Assembly: GCA_007692545.1 (NCBI GenBank)
Contig: REBV01000199.1
Coordinates: 1 to 39,137 of the forward strand
Direction: 5' to 3'
DNA length: 39,137 nucleotides
Source of the DNA: Puniceicoccaceae bacterium
GTDB taxonomy: Bacteria > Verrucomicrobiota > Verrucomicrobiia > Opitutales > Coraliomargaritaceae
The position numbers and the translations under genes are program-made. A model generated the notes under the pieces. The model was not told the origin of the DNA, made no database searches, and was given only the letters and a program-made list of their open reading frames with translations. Of this stretch, positions 1 to 9,536 are shown one piece after another; the stretch's first letter is position 1, and each line of letters starts with the position of its first letter.

Positions 1-691
1 TGCGGAACGCATCAACTGTTAGGCCATGGCGCTTGTAGAGTTCCCGAATCTTAACAATATACTGATCCAGCGAGCGACTACGAACATCTGCGTGAATACC
101 CCAGACCGCATGGATCAGGTTTTTACGCGTCAAAACTGCATTCGGATGCTCGGCTAAATAAGCAAATATGCCCAATTCCTTGCGACCAATACTTTCCCGT
201 TCACCATCAGGAAAACTGATCTCCAGGCGCTGTGGATTAATTGTCGCCCCACAAAAATCAAAGGGATCATCCGAGATCGAGGCATTTTTGGTGATTTGAC
301 CATCATGAACGGTTTCCGCACGGCGGAGAACCGCGTTAATACGAGCAATCAGTTCAGGAAATCCAAAAGGTTTCGTGATGTAGTCATCGCCGCCCATTTC
401 CAGGGCTTTCACCTTTTTAACTTCATCATTTTCGCCCGTTAAGAAAATGACCGGGATCGTAATCCCGCGGCCACGTAGAGCCTCCATCAGCTGAAAACCG
501 CTGTTGTCGGGCAGGTTGACGTCGAGCAATAAAAGGTTGGCAAAGTTACTTTCCAAATAGCGCTCGACGTGGGCGGCTTCGTGGCACACCTGACTTTGCA
601 TGTCAGCTACCTCGAGTTGCCTCTCCAAAAGGGTGGCGAGGTCCTGGTCATCCTCAGCAATAAGTATGAGTGGCTTGGTGGTCTGGCTCAT
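1..691 (-). CDS. OmpR/PhoB-family response regulator, truncated by window start
   Basis: Minus-strand reading frame starting at ATG 691 (MSQTTKPLILIAEDDQDLATLLERQ...LLLLDVNLPDNSGFQLMEALRG...IPVIFLTGENDEVKKVKALEMGGDDYITKPFG) shows a receiver domain with EDD, LLDVNLPD, T and K motifs. It is followed by a winged-helix output domain (RKELGIFAYLAEHPNAVLTRKNLIHAVWG...VRSRSLDQYIVKIR). Open to the window edge. Confidence 0.93.
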   Translation of the reverse strand, partial: MSQTTKPLILIAEDDQDLATLLERQLEVADMQSQVCHEAAHVERYLESNFANLLLLDVNLPDNSGFQLMEALRGRGITIPVIFLTGENDEVKKVKALEMGGDDYITKPFGFPELIARINAVLRRAETVHDGQITKNASISDDPFDFCGATINPQRLEISFPDGERESIGRKELGIFAYLAEHPNAVLTRKNLIHAVWGIHADVRSRSLDQYIVKIRELYKRHGLTVDAFR

Positions 692-865
692 TTTTAAACG
701 TCAAAAATAGTGATTGGAAAGGCAAGTGATTGGGCATGGTTAAAGTGTGGTTTAGATGATTTGAGGATAATTACAAAGACTTATTTTAAACAAAAGGATT
801 TAATCGACTGCTTTTATGTTATTTTAATCTTGTGCCGTTTTTTTCCAGCCTCAGCGTTTTGAGGC

Positions 866-1747
866 ATGGACAATACGCCTCTACTCATGCTCGGCCTGCC
901 CAAGGGTAGTTTGCAAGAAGCGACTATTAAACTCTTTGCCAAGGCCGGATTCAATATATCAATCAGCGCACGCTCGTATCGACCTTCGATCGATGATGAC
1001 GAGTTGGACGGTCGCTTCCTGCGGGCTCAGGAAGTCAGCCGCTATGTTGAACATGGTTACTTCGACTGTGGTCTGACCGGGCAGGATTGGGTGCAGGAGA
1101 ATGGATCGGATGTCGTGGAGGTCTGTGATCTCGTTTACAGCCGTGCCTCCAACAAGCGCTCGAAGTGGATTATTGCGGTGCCTGAGGCCTCGCCTGTGCA
1201 GCACGTTAAGGACCTGGAGGGGAAGCGTATTGCGACCGAGGTGGTTAATATCACGCGGCAGTATCTGAAAGACAACGGGGTCACCGCAGAGGTCGAATTC
1301 TCCTGGGGAGCGACCGAGATGAAAGTGCCTGATCTGGTCGATGCGATCGTCGATCTGACGGAAACCGGGAATTCGATCCGTGCCAACAAACTACGCATCG
1401 TTGATACCCTGCTTTACACTAATACTGTGCTCATTGCCAACAAAACCGCGTGGGAGAACCCTCAAAAGCGTAAAAAGATTGAGAGTATCGCCATGCTGCT
1501 GCAATCGGCCCTCGAAGCGAACTCAAAGGTCGGCCTTAAGCTCAATATAGAGAAATCAAAACTCGATGCGATCCTTACCGAACTGCCTGCCCTGCGCAAT
1601 CCGACGATTAATCGACTGACGGATGAGGCCTGGGTGGCAATCGACACGATTATCGATGAGAAGGTGGTCCGCGAAATCATCCCCGAGCTGAAGAAGCATG
1701 GTGCCGAGGGCATTATTGAATATCCTTTGAATAAGGTTGTTTACTGA
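866..1747 (+). CDS. hisG: ATP phosphoribosyltransferase, long (HisG_L) form
   Basis: 293 aa; N-terminal [58 protein letters not shown]-terminal extension consistent with the regulatory ACT-like domain. Confidence 0.95.
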   Translation: MDNTPLLMLGLPKGSLQEATIKLFAKAGFNISISARSYRPSIDDDELDGRFLRAQEVSRYVEHGYFDCGLTGQDWVQENGSDVVEVCDLVYSRASNKRSKWIIAVPEASPVQHVKDLEGKRIATEVVNITRQYLKDNGVTAEVEFSWGATEMKVPDLVDAIVDLTETGNSIRANKLRIVDTLLYTNTVLIANKTAWENPQKRKKIESIAMLLQSALEANSKVGLKLNIEKSKLDAILTELPALRNPTINRLTDEAWVAIDTIIDEKVVREIIPELKKHGAEGIIEYPLNKVVY

Positions 1748-2619
1748 TGTCTGCCGGGCGCACAGTTCGCATTGCGCTCCTCCAGGGACGCGAACAGGGG
1801 AGTCCGCGTGCGGATCTGGATTATACGGTTAAACGTATTCGTGAAGCGGCTTCCTCGGGTGCCCGGATTATTTGTACTCAAGAGCTTTTTAATACACCGT
1901 ACTTCTGCCGGACTCAGGATCCAGCTTTGTTTGACTTGGCTGAGCCGATCCCCGGGCCGACCACGGATGTACTGAGCACCTTGGCAGCTGAACTGGGTGT
2001 CGTCTTGATCGCCGCGCTCTTTGAGCGGCGGGGGCCAGGCGTTTACCATAATACCGCCGCCGTGATCGATGCAGATGGCTCTTACCTCGGCAAATACCGC
2101 AAGATGCACATCCCCCAGGACCCGGGCTTTGAGGAGAAGTTTTATTTCACTCCGGGGGATCTTGGCTACCAGGTCTGGGATACGAAATTTGGCCGAATCA
2201 GCGTGCTTATCTGTTGGGATCAATGGTATCCCGAAGCGGCTCGACTAGCCGCCCTGGCCGGTGCAGAGATTCTCTTTTATCCCACTGCGATTGGCTGGCT
2301 TCCCGAGGAAAAGCAGGCTCTCGGTGCGGCGCAGCACACAGCGTGGGAGACGGTTCAACGTGGGCATGCGGTCGCGAATGCCTGCTATGTGGCTGCGGTC
2401 AATCGGACTGGTATCGAGGGGGAAACTGAGTTTTGGGGACAAAGTTTCGTCGCTGATTTCTACGGGCAAGTCGTTGAACGAGCTCCCATTGAGAGTGAGC
2501 ATATTCTACTGGCTGATTGCGATCTCAAGGCCCTTGAAGACATGCGCCGGATGTGGCCCTTTTTTCGCGATCGCCGGATCGACAGTTATGGCGATATTTC
2601 CCGGCGGTTTATCGATTAG
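1747..2619 (+). CDS. aguB: N-carbamoylputrescine amidase (nitrilase superfamily)
   Basis: 290 aa; Glu-Lys-Cys nitrilase motifs: CTQELFNTPYFC, GKYRKMHIPQDPGFEEKFYFTPGD, SVLICWDQWYPEAARL. The start overlaps the hisG stop (TGATG). Confidence 0.93.
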   Translation: MSAGRTVRIALLQGREQGSPRADLDYTVKRIREAASSGARIICTQELFNTPYFCRTQDPALFDLAEPIPGPTTDVLSTLAAELGVVLIAALFERRGPGVYHNTAAVIDADGSYLGKYRKMHIPQDPGFEEKFYFTPGDLGYQVWDTKFGRISVLICWDQWYPEAARLAALAGAEILFYPTAIGWLPEEKQALGAAQHTAWETVQRGHAVANACYVAAVNRTGIEGETEFWGQSFVADFYGQVVERAPIESEHILLADCDLKALEDMRRMWPFFRDRRIDSYGDISRRFID

Positions 2620-2670
2620 CTGTCGACGGCTGAAACACATGTTTTTCCGGTCCATATTGAATCTTGGTAA

Positions 2671-2798
2671 GTGGCGTGCTCGCTTGCGAGCGCCTGCAGT
2701 GTTGTTGGTCTACGAAGCATACAGTGTGCTGTGGCAACGCTGGCATCTTCGAGCGGACACGCCACGTGAACAGTCAAATATTTGCATGTTATAGGATA
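2671..2798 (+). repeat. REPIN-like palindromic repeat element, copy A (128 bp)
   Basis: GTGGCGTGCTCGCTTGCGAGCGCCTGCAGTGTTGTTGG...GTGGCAACGC...GAGCGGACACGCCACGTGAACAGTCAAATATTT...AGGATA. The reverse complement of 20830-20957 aligns over the full length with substitutions only. Ends carry GTGGCGTG/CACGCCAC inverted sequences, each next to a small palindrome. Confidence 0.85.
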
Positions 2799-2801
2799 GC
2801 A

Positions 2802-2822
2802 GGCGGGTTGGCTTTGCCCGCC
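2802..2822. terminator. Candidate hairpin between aguB and aguA
   Basis: GGCGGGttggctttgCCCGCC (6-bp GC-rich stem), weak T-tail (gtttc). Could be a terminator or another palindromic repeat. Confidence 0.3.
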
Positions 2823-2872
2823 GTTTCATAGCTTCCAATGCCATTGCTCCGAAGCGTTGCCCATTCACCTTT

Positions 2873-3922
2873 ATGTCACCATCACCCAAAACACCCAAAG
2901 CACTCGGCTATCGTTTCCCCGCCGAGTGGGAGCCACAAGAGGCGATCTGGTTTGCCTGGCCTGTTCGTGAATCGCTCTGGCCTGGCTGCTTTGATGCAGT
3001 TCGGAATCAGCTGGCTGGACTCTATGTCTTGGCCGCTCGCTTTCAGCCGGTTCGTGTGCTTTGTGCCGCACCTGAGCAGCCCCGACTTCGGTCAATGATG
3101 GCCGCGCACGGTGATGCTTCCGCTGTCGAACTCTACGACTACCAAAGTGATGATGTCTGGATTCGTGACTTTGGGCCGCTTTTTCTGGTCAATGATCAAC
3201 GATCCGAGCTGGGGATCGCTGATTGGCGCTACAACGCCTGGGGCAATAAATTCCCTAACCAGTCGAAAGACGATGCCGCCTCCGCATGGATGAGCCGACA
3301 GCTGAATATTCCGTGCTTCGCCTCCGATCAAGTCCTGGAGGGTGGGGCGATTGAGAGTAACGGGGCCGGACTGCTGCTGACCACCGAAGCCGTACTGCTT
3401 AATCCCAGCCGAAACGGCCCGACAACTTTAGCTGAGGTGGAAGAAAAATTGATCGCCGGTCTGGGAGTGGAGAAAGTGCTCTGGCTTGGGGATGGGCTCG
3501 CCGGTGATGATACGGATGGTCACATCGACAATATCGCCCGTTTTTTCAAGGCTGATGGCATTCTCATCGCAGATGTGGCGGATCCGGCAGATTCCAACTA
3601 TGCCGTGCTGCAAGAGAACTTCCGGCGCCTGCGTAATTTTCGTGTGATCGATGGCTGCGCCATGGATGTCGTGCCACTTCCCTTGCCCGATCCCATCACA
3701 CACGATGGCGAGCCATTGGCGGCCAGCTACCTAAACTATGTTGTCCTGAATGGGGCCATTCTGGTTCCCACCTACGGGCAGCCGGAAAACGATAGCCAAG
3801 CCATTCAGATTTTAACCAGTTGCTTCCCCGGGCGCGAAGTCATCGGTGTGGATTGCCGGGAGATCATCAAAGAAGGCGGCGCGCTTCATTGTATGAGCCA
3901 GCATCAACCCGCACTCATTTGA
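2873..3922 (+). CDS. aguA: Agmatine deiminase (peptidyl-arginine deiminase family)
   Basis: 349 aa; FPAEWEPQEAIWFAWPV, DVWIRDFGPLFLVN, WRYNAWGNKF, LEGGAIESNGAG, DDTDGHIDNIARF, EGGALHCMSQHQPA. Confidence 0.94.
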   Translation: MSPSPKTPKALGYRFPAEWEPQEAIWFAWPVRESLWPGCFDAVRNQLAGLYVLAARFQPVRVLCAAPEQPRLRSMMAAHGDASAVELYDYQSDDVWIRDFGPLFLVNDQRSELGIADWRYNAWGNKFPNQSKDDAASAWMSRQLNIPCFASDQVLEGGAIESNGAGLLLTTEAVLLNPSRNGPTTLAEVEEKLIAGLGVEKVLWLGDGLAGDDTDGHIDNIARFFKADGILIADVADPADSNYAVLQENFRRLRNFRVIDGCAMDVVPLPLPDPITHDGEPLAASYLNYVVLNGAILVPTYGQPENDSQAIQILTSCFPGREVIGVDCREIIKEGGALHCMSQHQPALI

Positions 3923-3930
3923 CAGTTGCT

Positions 3931-3951
3931 GCTGGCGAGTGCCTAGCCAGC
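3931..3951. terminator. Weak hairpin between convergent aguA and argS
   Basis: GCTGGC gagtgccta GCCAGC, 6-bp inverted repeat in the 32-bp convergent intergenic gap. Confidence 0.25.
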
Positions 3952-3954
3952 CGA

Positions 3955-5733
3955 TTACATACGTTCCAAAGGCTCGATCCCGAGTAGCTCAAGGCCCGTC
4001 ATTAGGGCCGTTCGGGTGCGGGCACAAAGAATCAACCGGCGGGCTCGCACCGCGGGATCGTCAACCATGACTTTTTCAGCGTTGTAAAAACTGCTGTAGG
4101 TGCCAGCCAGCTCATACAAATAGGTGCAAAGGAAGTGGGGGCGCAGGTCGTTAAGCGTTAACTCCAGTGCCGTTACAAAGCCCATCAACTTGCGGGCGAG
4201 CGCTAACTCTGCTTCTGTTTCGATTTGGCTGGCACCTTCAATTAACGCTTCCGGTGCTTGTCCAACTTTGCGGAAAATGCTATTGATTCGGGCGACTGCA
4301 TAAAGGAGGTAGGGCGCGGTATTGCCCTCGAAACTAAGCAAGCGCTCCCAGCTGAAGACGTAGTCCTGCGTGCGGTTGCTCGAAAGGTCAGCGTATTTTA
4401 TAGCGCCAATGCCCACCGATTCAGCGATCTCGCGTCGCGTTGCTTCAGGCAAATCAGGATTCTTTTCCGTGACCACATCGAAGGCACGGCTGCGGGCTTC
4501 ATTCAGTAAGTCCTGCAGTTTGATCGACTCGCCGGATTTCGTCTTAAAGGGCTTTTTATCAGCACCCAGGATGGTTCCCCAAAAAACATGACGCAGCTCG
4601 GGCAGCGGGTAATTCTTCGCGCGAAACCATTTTTCCGTCGTCAGGAAAAGTTGTTGGAAGTGATCCTGTTGCCGTGCATCTGTTAGATAGATGATCTCAT
4701 CCGCCTTAAACGTTTCGACGCGGTAAAGCACGGTGGCCAGATCTGTTGAGGCGTAGTTGCTGGCGCCGTCGCTCTTGCGGATGTTGAAAGGGTAGGGGCG
4801 GTCGTTGTCTCGGGCGAATTTCTTAATCTCATCGTGCCAAACCACGAGTGCGCCGTCGCTCTCTTCGGCCAGGCCGATCGCCTCCAATTCCTGGTAGACG
4901 CGGTCGACCTTGTCCCGGTAAAAAGATTCACCCAGCGTTAGATCGACCTCGACGCCCATCTGGACAAAGAGCTTATCAAAGGCCTGTTTGGAAATGTCCA
5001 CGATCTGCTCCCAGATAGCTGTATTTTCGGGATCGCCATTCTGTAGTTTAACCAACTCGTTCCGGGAAATGTCGCGCAGTTCAGGTTGTTCGGTTTCCAG
5101 TGTGGATCCGTCCTTATAGAGTTGGTCGAGGGCGACCAGCGCATTGTCTCCCAGGGAAGTCAGATCGATAGCATCGCGCTTTATCTTCATGATCAGCGTG
5201 CCAAAATTCGTGCCCCAGTCGCCGATATGGTTGTCCCGCACCAAGTCGGCCCCGCAAAAATCCAGGAGCCGGGCGATCGCTTGGCCGATAACCATTGGGC
5301 GCAAGTGCCCAATATGGGCCTGTTTTGCAGTATTTGCGCTCGGGTAATCGATCACCACCTTGCGCCCCTTCCTTAACTCCTTGGCGCCACTCTGGTAGTC
5401 GGCCTTGGTTGAGTAGTCCAGTTGCCACTGCCAGATGAATGCAGGCGATAGTTTAAAATTGATAAAGCCTGGGCCAGCCAGGGAGAGTTCGACAAGTTCC
5501 GGGGCGAATTCGCCAGAGGCCAGAGCAGCATCGATCAGTTTTTGTCCCAGTTCACGAGGGTTCGCTCCGTTCTTTTTGGCATAGCCCAGGACACCATTGG
5601 CCTGGTAGTCACCAAACTTAGGGTCCGCCGGACGCACTCCCGGCTCGAAGTTAGCGTCAAAGCCATCCGTTTCAGCAGCCACACGGCGAAGGATATTTTC
5701 TATAGCAAAGGATGGATTGAACCAGACAGACAT
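3955..5733 (-). CDS. argS: Arginyl-tRNA synthetase
   Basis: VVIDYPSANTAKQAHIGHLRPMVIGQAIARLLDFCGADLVRDNHIGDWGTNFG (HIGH motif), GTILGADKKPFKTKSGESIKLQDLL, C-terminal anticodon-binding domain. MSVWFNPS at 5733 is a more likely start than the track's 5760. Confidence 0.95.
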   Translation of the reverse strand: MSVWFNPSFAIENILRRVAAETDGFDANFEPGVRPADPKFGDYQANGVLGYAKKNGANPRELGQKLIDAALASGEFAPELVELSLAGPGFINFKLSPAFIWQWQLDYSTKADYQSGAKELRKGRKVVIDYPSANTAKQAHIGHLRPMVIGQAIARLLDFCGADLVRDNHIGDWGTNFGTLIMKIKRDAIDLTSLGDNALVALDQLYKDGSTLETEQPELRDISRNELVKLQNGDPENTAIWEQIVDISKQAFDKLFVQMGVEVDLTLGESFYRDKVDRVYQELEAIGLAEESDGALVVWHDEIKKFARDNDRPYPFNIRKSDGASNYASTDLATVLYRVETFKADEIIYLTDARQQDHFQQLFLTTEKWFRAKNYPLPELRHVFWGTILGADKKPFKTKSGESIKLQDLLNEARSRAFDVVTEKNPDLPEATRREIAESVGIGAIKYADLSSNRTQDYVFSWERLLSFEGNTAPYLLYAVARINSIFRKVGQAPEALIEGASQIETEAELALARKLMGFVTALELTLNDLRPHFLCTYLYELAGTYSSFYNAEKVMVDDPAVRARRLILCARTRTALMTGLELLGIEPLERM

Positions 5734-5836
5734 GGCGTCACAGAAAATATTGCAATACACGGGTCAAGCTCTAAAATAAATACCCTGTGTGTTTATTAGT
5801 TGTTGACAGGATTGTTGAGAAGTTAAAGCATGTCTT

Positions 5837-6844
5837 ATGCGATCTCGGAAACGTTTACTGTTATCGAATCAGGCCGCGGTTTATCATGTGATGAGCCGGA
5901 CGGCCTACCGATCACTTCTATTTGGGGATGAGGAGAAAGAAATCTTTACCCGGATGCTTTTCCAACAGGCGGTTTTTGCGGGTGTCGATGTCCTTGGTTA
6001 TTGTGTGATGGGTAATCACATACACTTGCTCTTGCGTGTGGTACCGGTCGATTCACTGCCGGATGACGTCCTACTGGGGCGCTATCGACAATACTACGGC
6101 TCGCAGAAAACCCCGCAATCGACTTACTCGGTGGAGGGCTTGGAGCAGATCCTGCGTGATGGTGGCTCGGAGGCGGACAAGGCGCGGCGGCGGGTCATTG
6201 CCCGGATGGGCGACTTGCCCGCATTTATGCGCGAGCTGAAGCAGCGCTTTACGATTTGGTATAACCATAAGCATGCTAACGTGGGGACTATTTGGGCGGC
6301 CCGCTATAAGAGCCTGCTGGTTGAGGACTCGCCGGAAAGCCTGACCCGGATCGCGGCTTATTTGGACCTGAATCCTGTGCGTGCCAAGCTAGTCGGTGAT
6401 CCGAAAAACTACCGTTGGTGCGGTTATGCTGCCGCTTTGGGAGGGAATCGACTGATGCGCTCGGCAGTGATCCAGCTTTTCGGGCAAAAACTCGATTTTG
6501 CAGAAGCCCTTAAGAGCTACCGAATTATCCTATACGGGAAAGGCTACCTGAGTAAAAGTGCGGGTAATTCTGGCTCGGCGGACTCGGGGACGATCTCTGC
6601 CGAAAAGCTGGAGGAGGTCTTGCAACGAGGCGGGCAAGTCCCGCTGCACGAATTCCTCCGCATGCGGGTGCGCTATTTTGCAGACGGTTGCGTGCTGGGT
6701 TCGAAGTCTTTTGTCGAGTCTGTTTTCCGGGAGCATCGCGATCTGTTTGGGACAAAGCGCAAAAAAGCCGGAAAGGCATTGCCGGGAAGCGCTTGGGGGC
6801 AATTGCATTCGATGCGTGATCTAAAGAAGCGGGTTTATTCTTAG
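5837..6844 (+). mobile_element. RAYT/IS200-like Y1 transposase (REP-associated tyrosine transposase family)
   Basis: 335 aa; AVYHVMSRTAYRSLLFGDEEKEIF, YCVMGNHIHLLLRV (HUH-type HIH), FTIWYNHKHANVGTIWAARYKSLLVED (candidate catalytic Tyr), YLDLNPVRAKLV. Typical Y1_Tnp (PF01797) organisation. Confidence 0.9.
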
Positions 6845-6850
6845 AATAAA
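6834..6850. repeat. Perfect short inverted repeat at the transposase stop codon
   Basis: TTTATTC TTA GAATAAA; 7-bp arms with 3-nt spacer overlapping the TAG stop. Confidence 0.4.
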
Positions 6851-6853
6851 ATT

Positions 6854-7258
6854 ATGGAAACAGAAGAGATGGATTCAAACATGCATAAGAGCACGGGTAT
6901 TAAGCGCGTCTTTAAGGCGTTTTCGTATTCTCTCGACGGTTTAGTGTCGTCGATGAAATACGAAGCGGCCTTCCGGCAGGAAGTGTTTCTCGCCGCTGTG
7001 CTAATCCCTGCTTCTTTTCTGCTAAGTGTTCCCCTTGGGCAGCATCTGGTTCTCGTGGCCAGTGTTCTACTGGTGCTAATTGTCGAGTTGTTGAACTCAG
7101 CGGTGGAGGCAGTGGTGGATGATATCTCGTTGCGTAATCGCCCTCTAGCCAAGCGGGCTAAAGATATGGGTAGTGCCGCCGTGTTTCTTAGTTTGCTCAA
7201 CTGTTTGATTTGTTGGGCTGCTGTGATTTCAATAAACTGGAGCGATATTTTTGCCTAA
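6854..7258 (+). CDS. dgkA: Diacylglycerol kinase (DgkA family)
   Basis: RVFKAFSYSLDGLVSSMKYEAAFRQEVFLA, LVLIVELLNSAVEAVVDDIS, AKDMGSAAVFLSL; three TM segments. Confidence 0.93.
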   Translation: METEEMDSNMHKSTGIKRVFKAFSYSLDGLVSSMKYEAAFRQEVFLAAVLIPASFLLSVPLGQHLVLVASVLLVLIVELLNSAVEAVVDDISLRNRPLAKRAKDMGSAAVFLSLLNCLICWAAVISINWSDIFA

Positions 7259-7261
7259 CTG

Positions 7262-7714
7262 ATGCTGCACATTGTTCTATTTAATCCGGAAATTCCGCAA
7301 AACACGGGGAATATCGGTCGGCTCTGCGCGATTACCGAGAGTCGCTTGCACCTCATCCACCCGCTGGGTTTTACGATTACGGACAAGCACTTGAAGCGAA
7401 GCGGGATGGACTACTGGCATTCGCTCGATGTGCACCATCACCAAGACTGGGAGGCCTTCGAGGCTAGTGCGGCTACGCCCAAGCGTCTCTGGCTCCTGAC
7501 AACAAAAGCAGCTCAGGCCTATTGGGATGTTGAGTTTGCCGATGGTGACGGCCTGATTTTCGGCAGTGAGGGGCATGGAGTGCCGGACTGGTTGCACGAG
7601 AAACTGGCGGAGCAGCGCTTAACGATTCCGCATAGAAACAAAACTCTCCGGTCGCTGAACTTGTCGACTTCTGTTGGGATCGTGGCTTATGAGGCACTAC
7701 GTCAACTTCGGTGA
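7262..7714 (+). CDS. trmL: tRNA (cytidine(34)-2'-O)-methyltransferase, SPOUT family
   Basis: MLHIVLFNPEIPQNTGNIGRLCAIT, LHLIHPLGF, DGLIFGSEGHGVPDW, LRSLNLSTSVGIVAYEALRQ. Confidence 0.94.
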   Translation: MLHIVLFNPEIPQNTGNIGRLCAITESRLHLIHPLGFTITDKHLKRSGMDYWHSLDVHHHQDWEAFEASAATPKRLWLLTTKAAQAYWDVEFADGDGLIFGSEGHGVPDWLHEKLAEQRLTIPHRNKTLRSLNLSTSVGIVAYEALRQLR

Positions 7715-7722
7715 TTCAGGTG

Positions 7723-7754
7723 AGTGGGCGTGCTCATTGGGCAGTTGCCCGCAG
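7723..7754. repeat. Possible degenerate REP-like palindrome or weak terminator after trmL
   Basis: gtGGGCGTGCTCattGGGCAgtTGCCCgc; shares GGCGTGCTC with the REPIN-like copies and has a short GGGCA/TGCCC stem. Confidence 0.25.
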
Positions 7755-7786
7755 CGTTTTAGCTTTGCCTTAAGTTACAGCACTGA

Positions 7787-9427
7787 GTGAAGATTCCGAT
7801 GATGCCCCAAGACAATCCACATGAACCAATCTATCGCCGACTGGCGGTTGGTTTTTTACTGCTTTGCATGGGGATGGGTCTTTTCACTACAGGGCATTAT
7901 GGAATGACTTGGGATGAGCCTTTTCGGTTCGCTGGGGGCGATTCCAAGCTGGACTATTATAAGGGGTTGCTTTCCGGGGAAACGCCGGACCGACAGACCA
8001 GTAGTTACCCCGGTTTATTTGACCTTCCGCTCGCTTTATTCCACGAGCAATTTCCGAACCTCGGAACCCGAAGCCAGAAAGGGCATGTTTATAGCTTTCT
8101 TTTCGGGATGTTGGGCATTCTCTCGGCTTGGCGTTTGACAGCGCGCCTTGGAGGCGAGCGCGCGGGCCTGTGGGCTTTGCTTTTCCTTGCGACCCTACCT
8201 AGATATTATGGACACATGTTTTTCAACCCGAAGGATATTCCATTAGCTGGGACCTATATCTTCGGCCTTTGGGCTTTGGTTGCCTGCTTCTCAAGGCTCC
8301 CCTCGGTGCCTTGGAAATATGTTGTATGGATTGGTGTGGCCGGTGGGCTTTCCATGTCCACGCGGATCGCCGGCTTTCTGATTTTTTGCTATTTTGGTTT
8401 ATTCGCCCTGATTTATGTTGCCGCGAAATACGGCGTGAATCTCAGATCCGGTCAGTCGGTGCGATCCTTGCCATGGCTTTCCGATATCAAGCTTTGGGTG
8501 CTACGCGGTTTTGCTGCAGGTGCCATCGGGTTTAGCATTCTTTTCTTGTTTTGGCCGACCGTGCACCGGAATCCTTTTTCCGGCGCAAGTCAGGCCTTGG
8601 AAACGGTGCAAAGTTATAGCTGGTCCGGGGTGGTGTTAATGGATGGGCATTTTTGGGAGGCCAGCAATCTTCCGTTTTATTATATTCCCTATTGGATCGT
8701 TTACACGACCCCTGAACACATACTGCTACTGTTGGCTTTGGGGATGGCTTTGGGTGTGATCACTGTCGTTTCCTATGGGCGTTCTGGCCTCTGGCCGAGC
8801 GCATGTAAATGGATTCCACGCAGCTTAATCGTCTTCGCCTGGATATTTCCGTTGGGTTATATGCTTTGGAAGGATCCGGTTATTTATGACGGCTTACGTC
8901 ATTTCCTCTTTGTTTTACCTCCAATGGTTTGTGTCGCTGCTCTCGGTTTTGAATGGATACTGCGTCAAATCGAACGGGCAGGACGTCCCCGGTTCATAGT
9001 TGTTTTACAGGCTGTAATGGCCTTGGCTGCGGGGCTCGTCACTATTGAGATGGTCCGCTTACACCCCTATCAGTATGTTTATTTTAATCAAATATCCGGC
9101 GGGTTGCCAGGAGCTTTCGGCCGCGACGAAACCGACTACTGGGGGCTTTCACACAAAGAGGCGGCCGAGTGGTTAAATGCCCATGTTGAAGAAATTGATC
9201 CGGGAGGGGAGCGGATCTTTCGGGTCCACCAACTCTACTCTTTTTGGATGCTGCAGGAGCACCTGAACTCAAGTAGGTTCGAGGTCACAGCGGAACCAGA
9301 GGGAGCCGATTTTTTCGTTTCGATGACACGTTTCAACTTTCATAACAGCTACCCTGAGGCGGATTTGCTGCATGCGGTGGAGCGGAAGGGCATTCCTCTA
9401 TGTTTTATATTTTCTTTGGCGGAGTAG
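7787..9427 (+). CDS. Polytopic membrane protein, GT39/ArnT-PMT-like glycosyltransferase
   Basis: 546 aa, many hydrophobic segments, early TWDEPFRFAGG acidic loop, PRYYGHMFFNPKDIPLAGTYIFGLWAL; organisation resembles GT-C enzymes. Confidence 0.6.
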   Translation: MKIPMMPQDNPHEPIYRRLAVGFLLLCMGMGLFTTGHYGMTWDEPFRFAGGDSKLDYYKGLLSGETPDRQTSSYPGLFDLPLALFHEQFPNLGTRSQKGHVYSFLFGMLGILSAWRLTARLGGERAGLWALLFLATLPRYYGHMFFNPKDIPLAGTYIFGLWALVACFSRLPSVPWKYVVWIGVAGGLSMSTRIAGFLIFCYFGLFALIYVAAKYGVNLRSGQSVRSLPWLSDIKLWVLRGFAAGAIGFSILFLFWPTVHRNPFSGASQALETVQSYSWSGVVLMDGHFWEASNLPFYYIPYWIVYTTPEHILLLLALGMALGVITVVSYGRSGLWPSACKWIPRSLIVFAWIFPLGYMLWKDPVIYDGLRHFLFVLPPMVCVAALGFEWILRQIERAGRPRFIVVLQAVMALAAGLVTIEMVRLHPYQYVYFNQISGGLPGAFGRDETDYWGLSHKEAAEWLNAHVEEIDPGGERIFRVHQLYSFWMLQEHLNSSRFEVTAEPEGADFFVSMTRFNFHNSYPEADLLHAVERKGIPLCFIFSLAE

Positions 9428-9536
9428 GGAATCTTAAAAATGCACTGCACACTCATTACTCAGGAAAAAGTGCGATTCTCTATCGAGCGTAGGGGTGTGC
9501 CGATGGTGAGCTTTTGATACAAAGTAGAGTGTTCTC

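Noticed and set aside
2261-2794. 177-aa plus-strand ORF overlapping aguB and the repeat
   Set aside because: Out-of-frame with aguB and extends through the REPIN-like repeat; no coding signature.
5804-5836. TTGACA-like -35 box upstream of the RAYT gene
   Set aside because: No convincing -10 element at proper spacing; a single hexamer match is not evidence.
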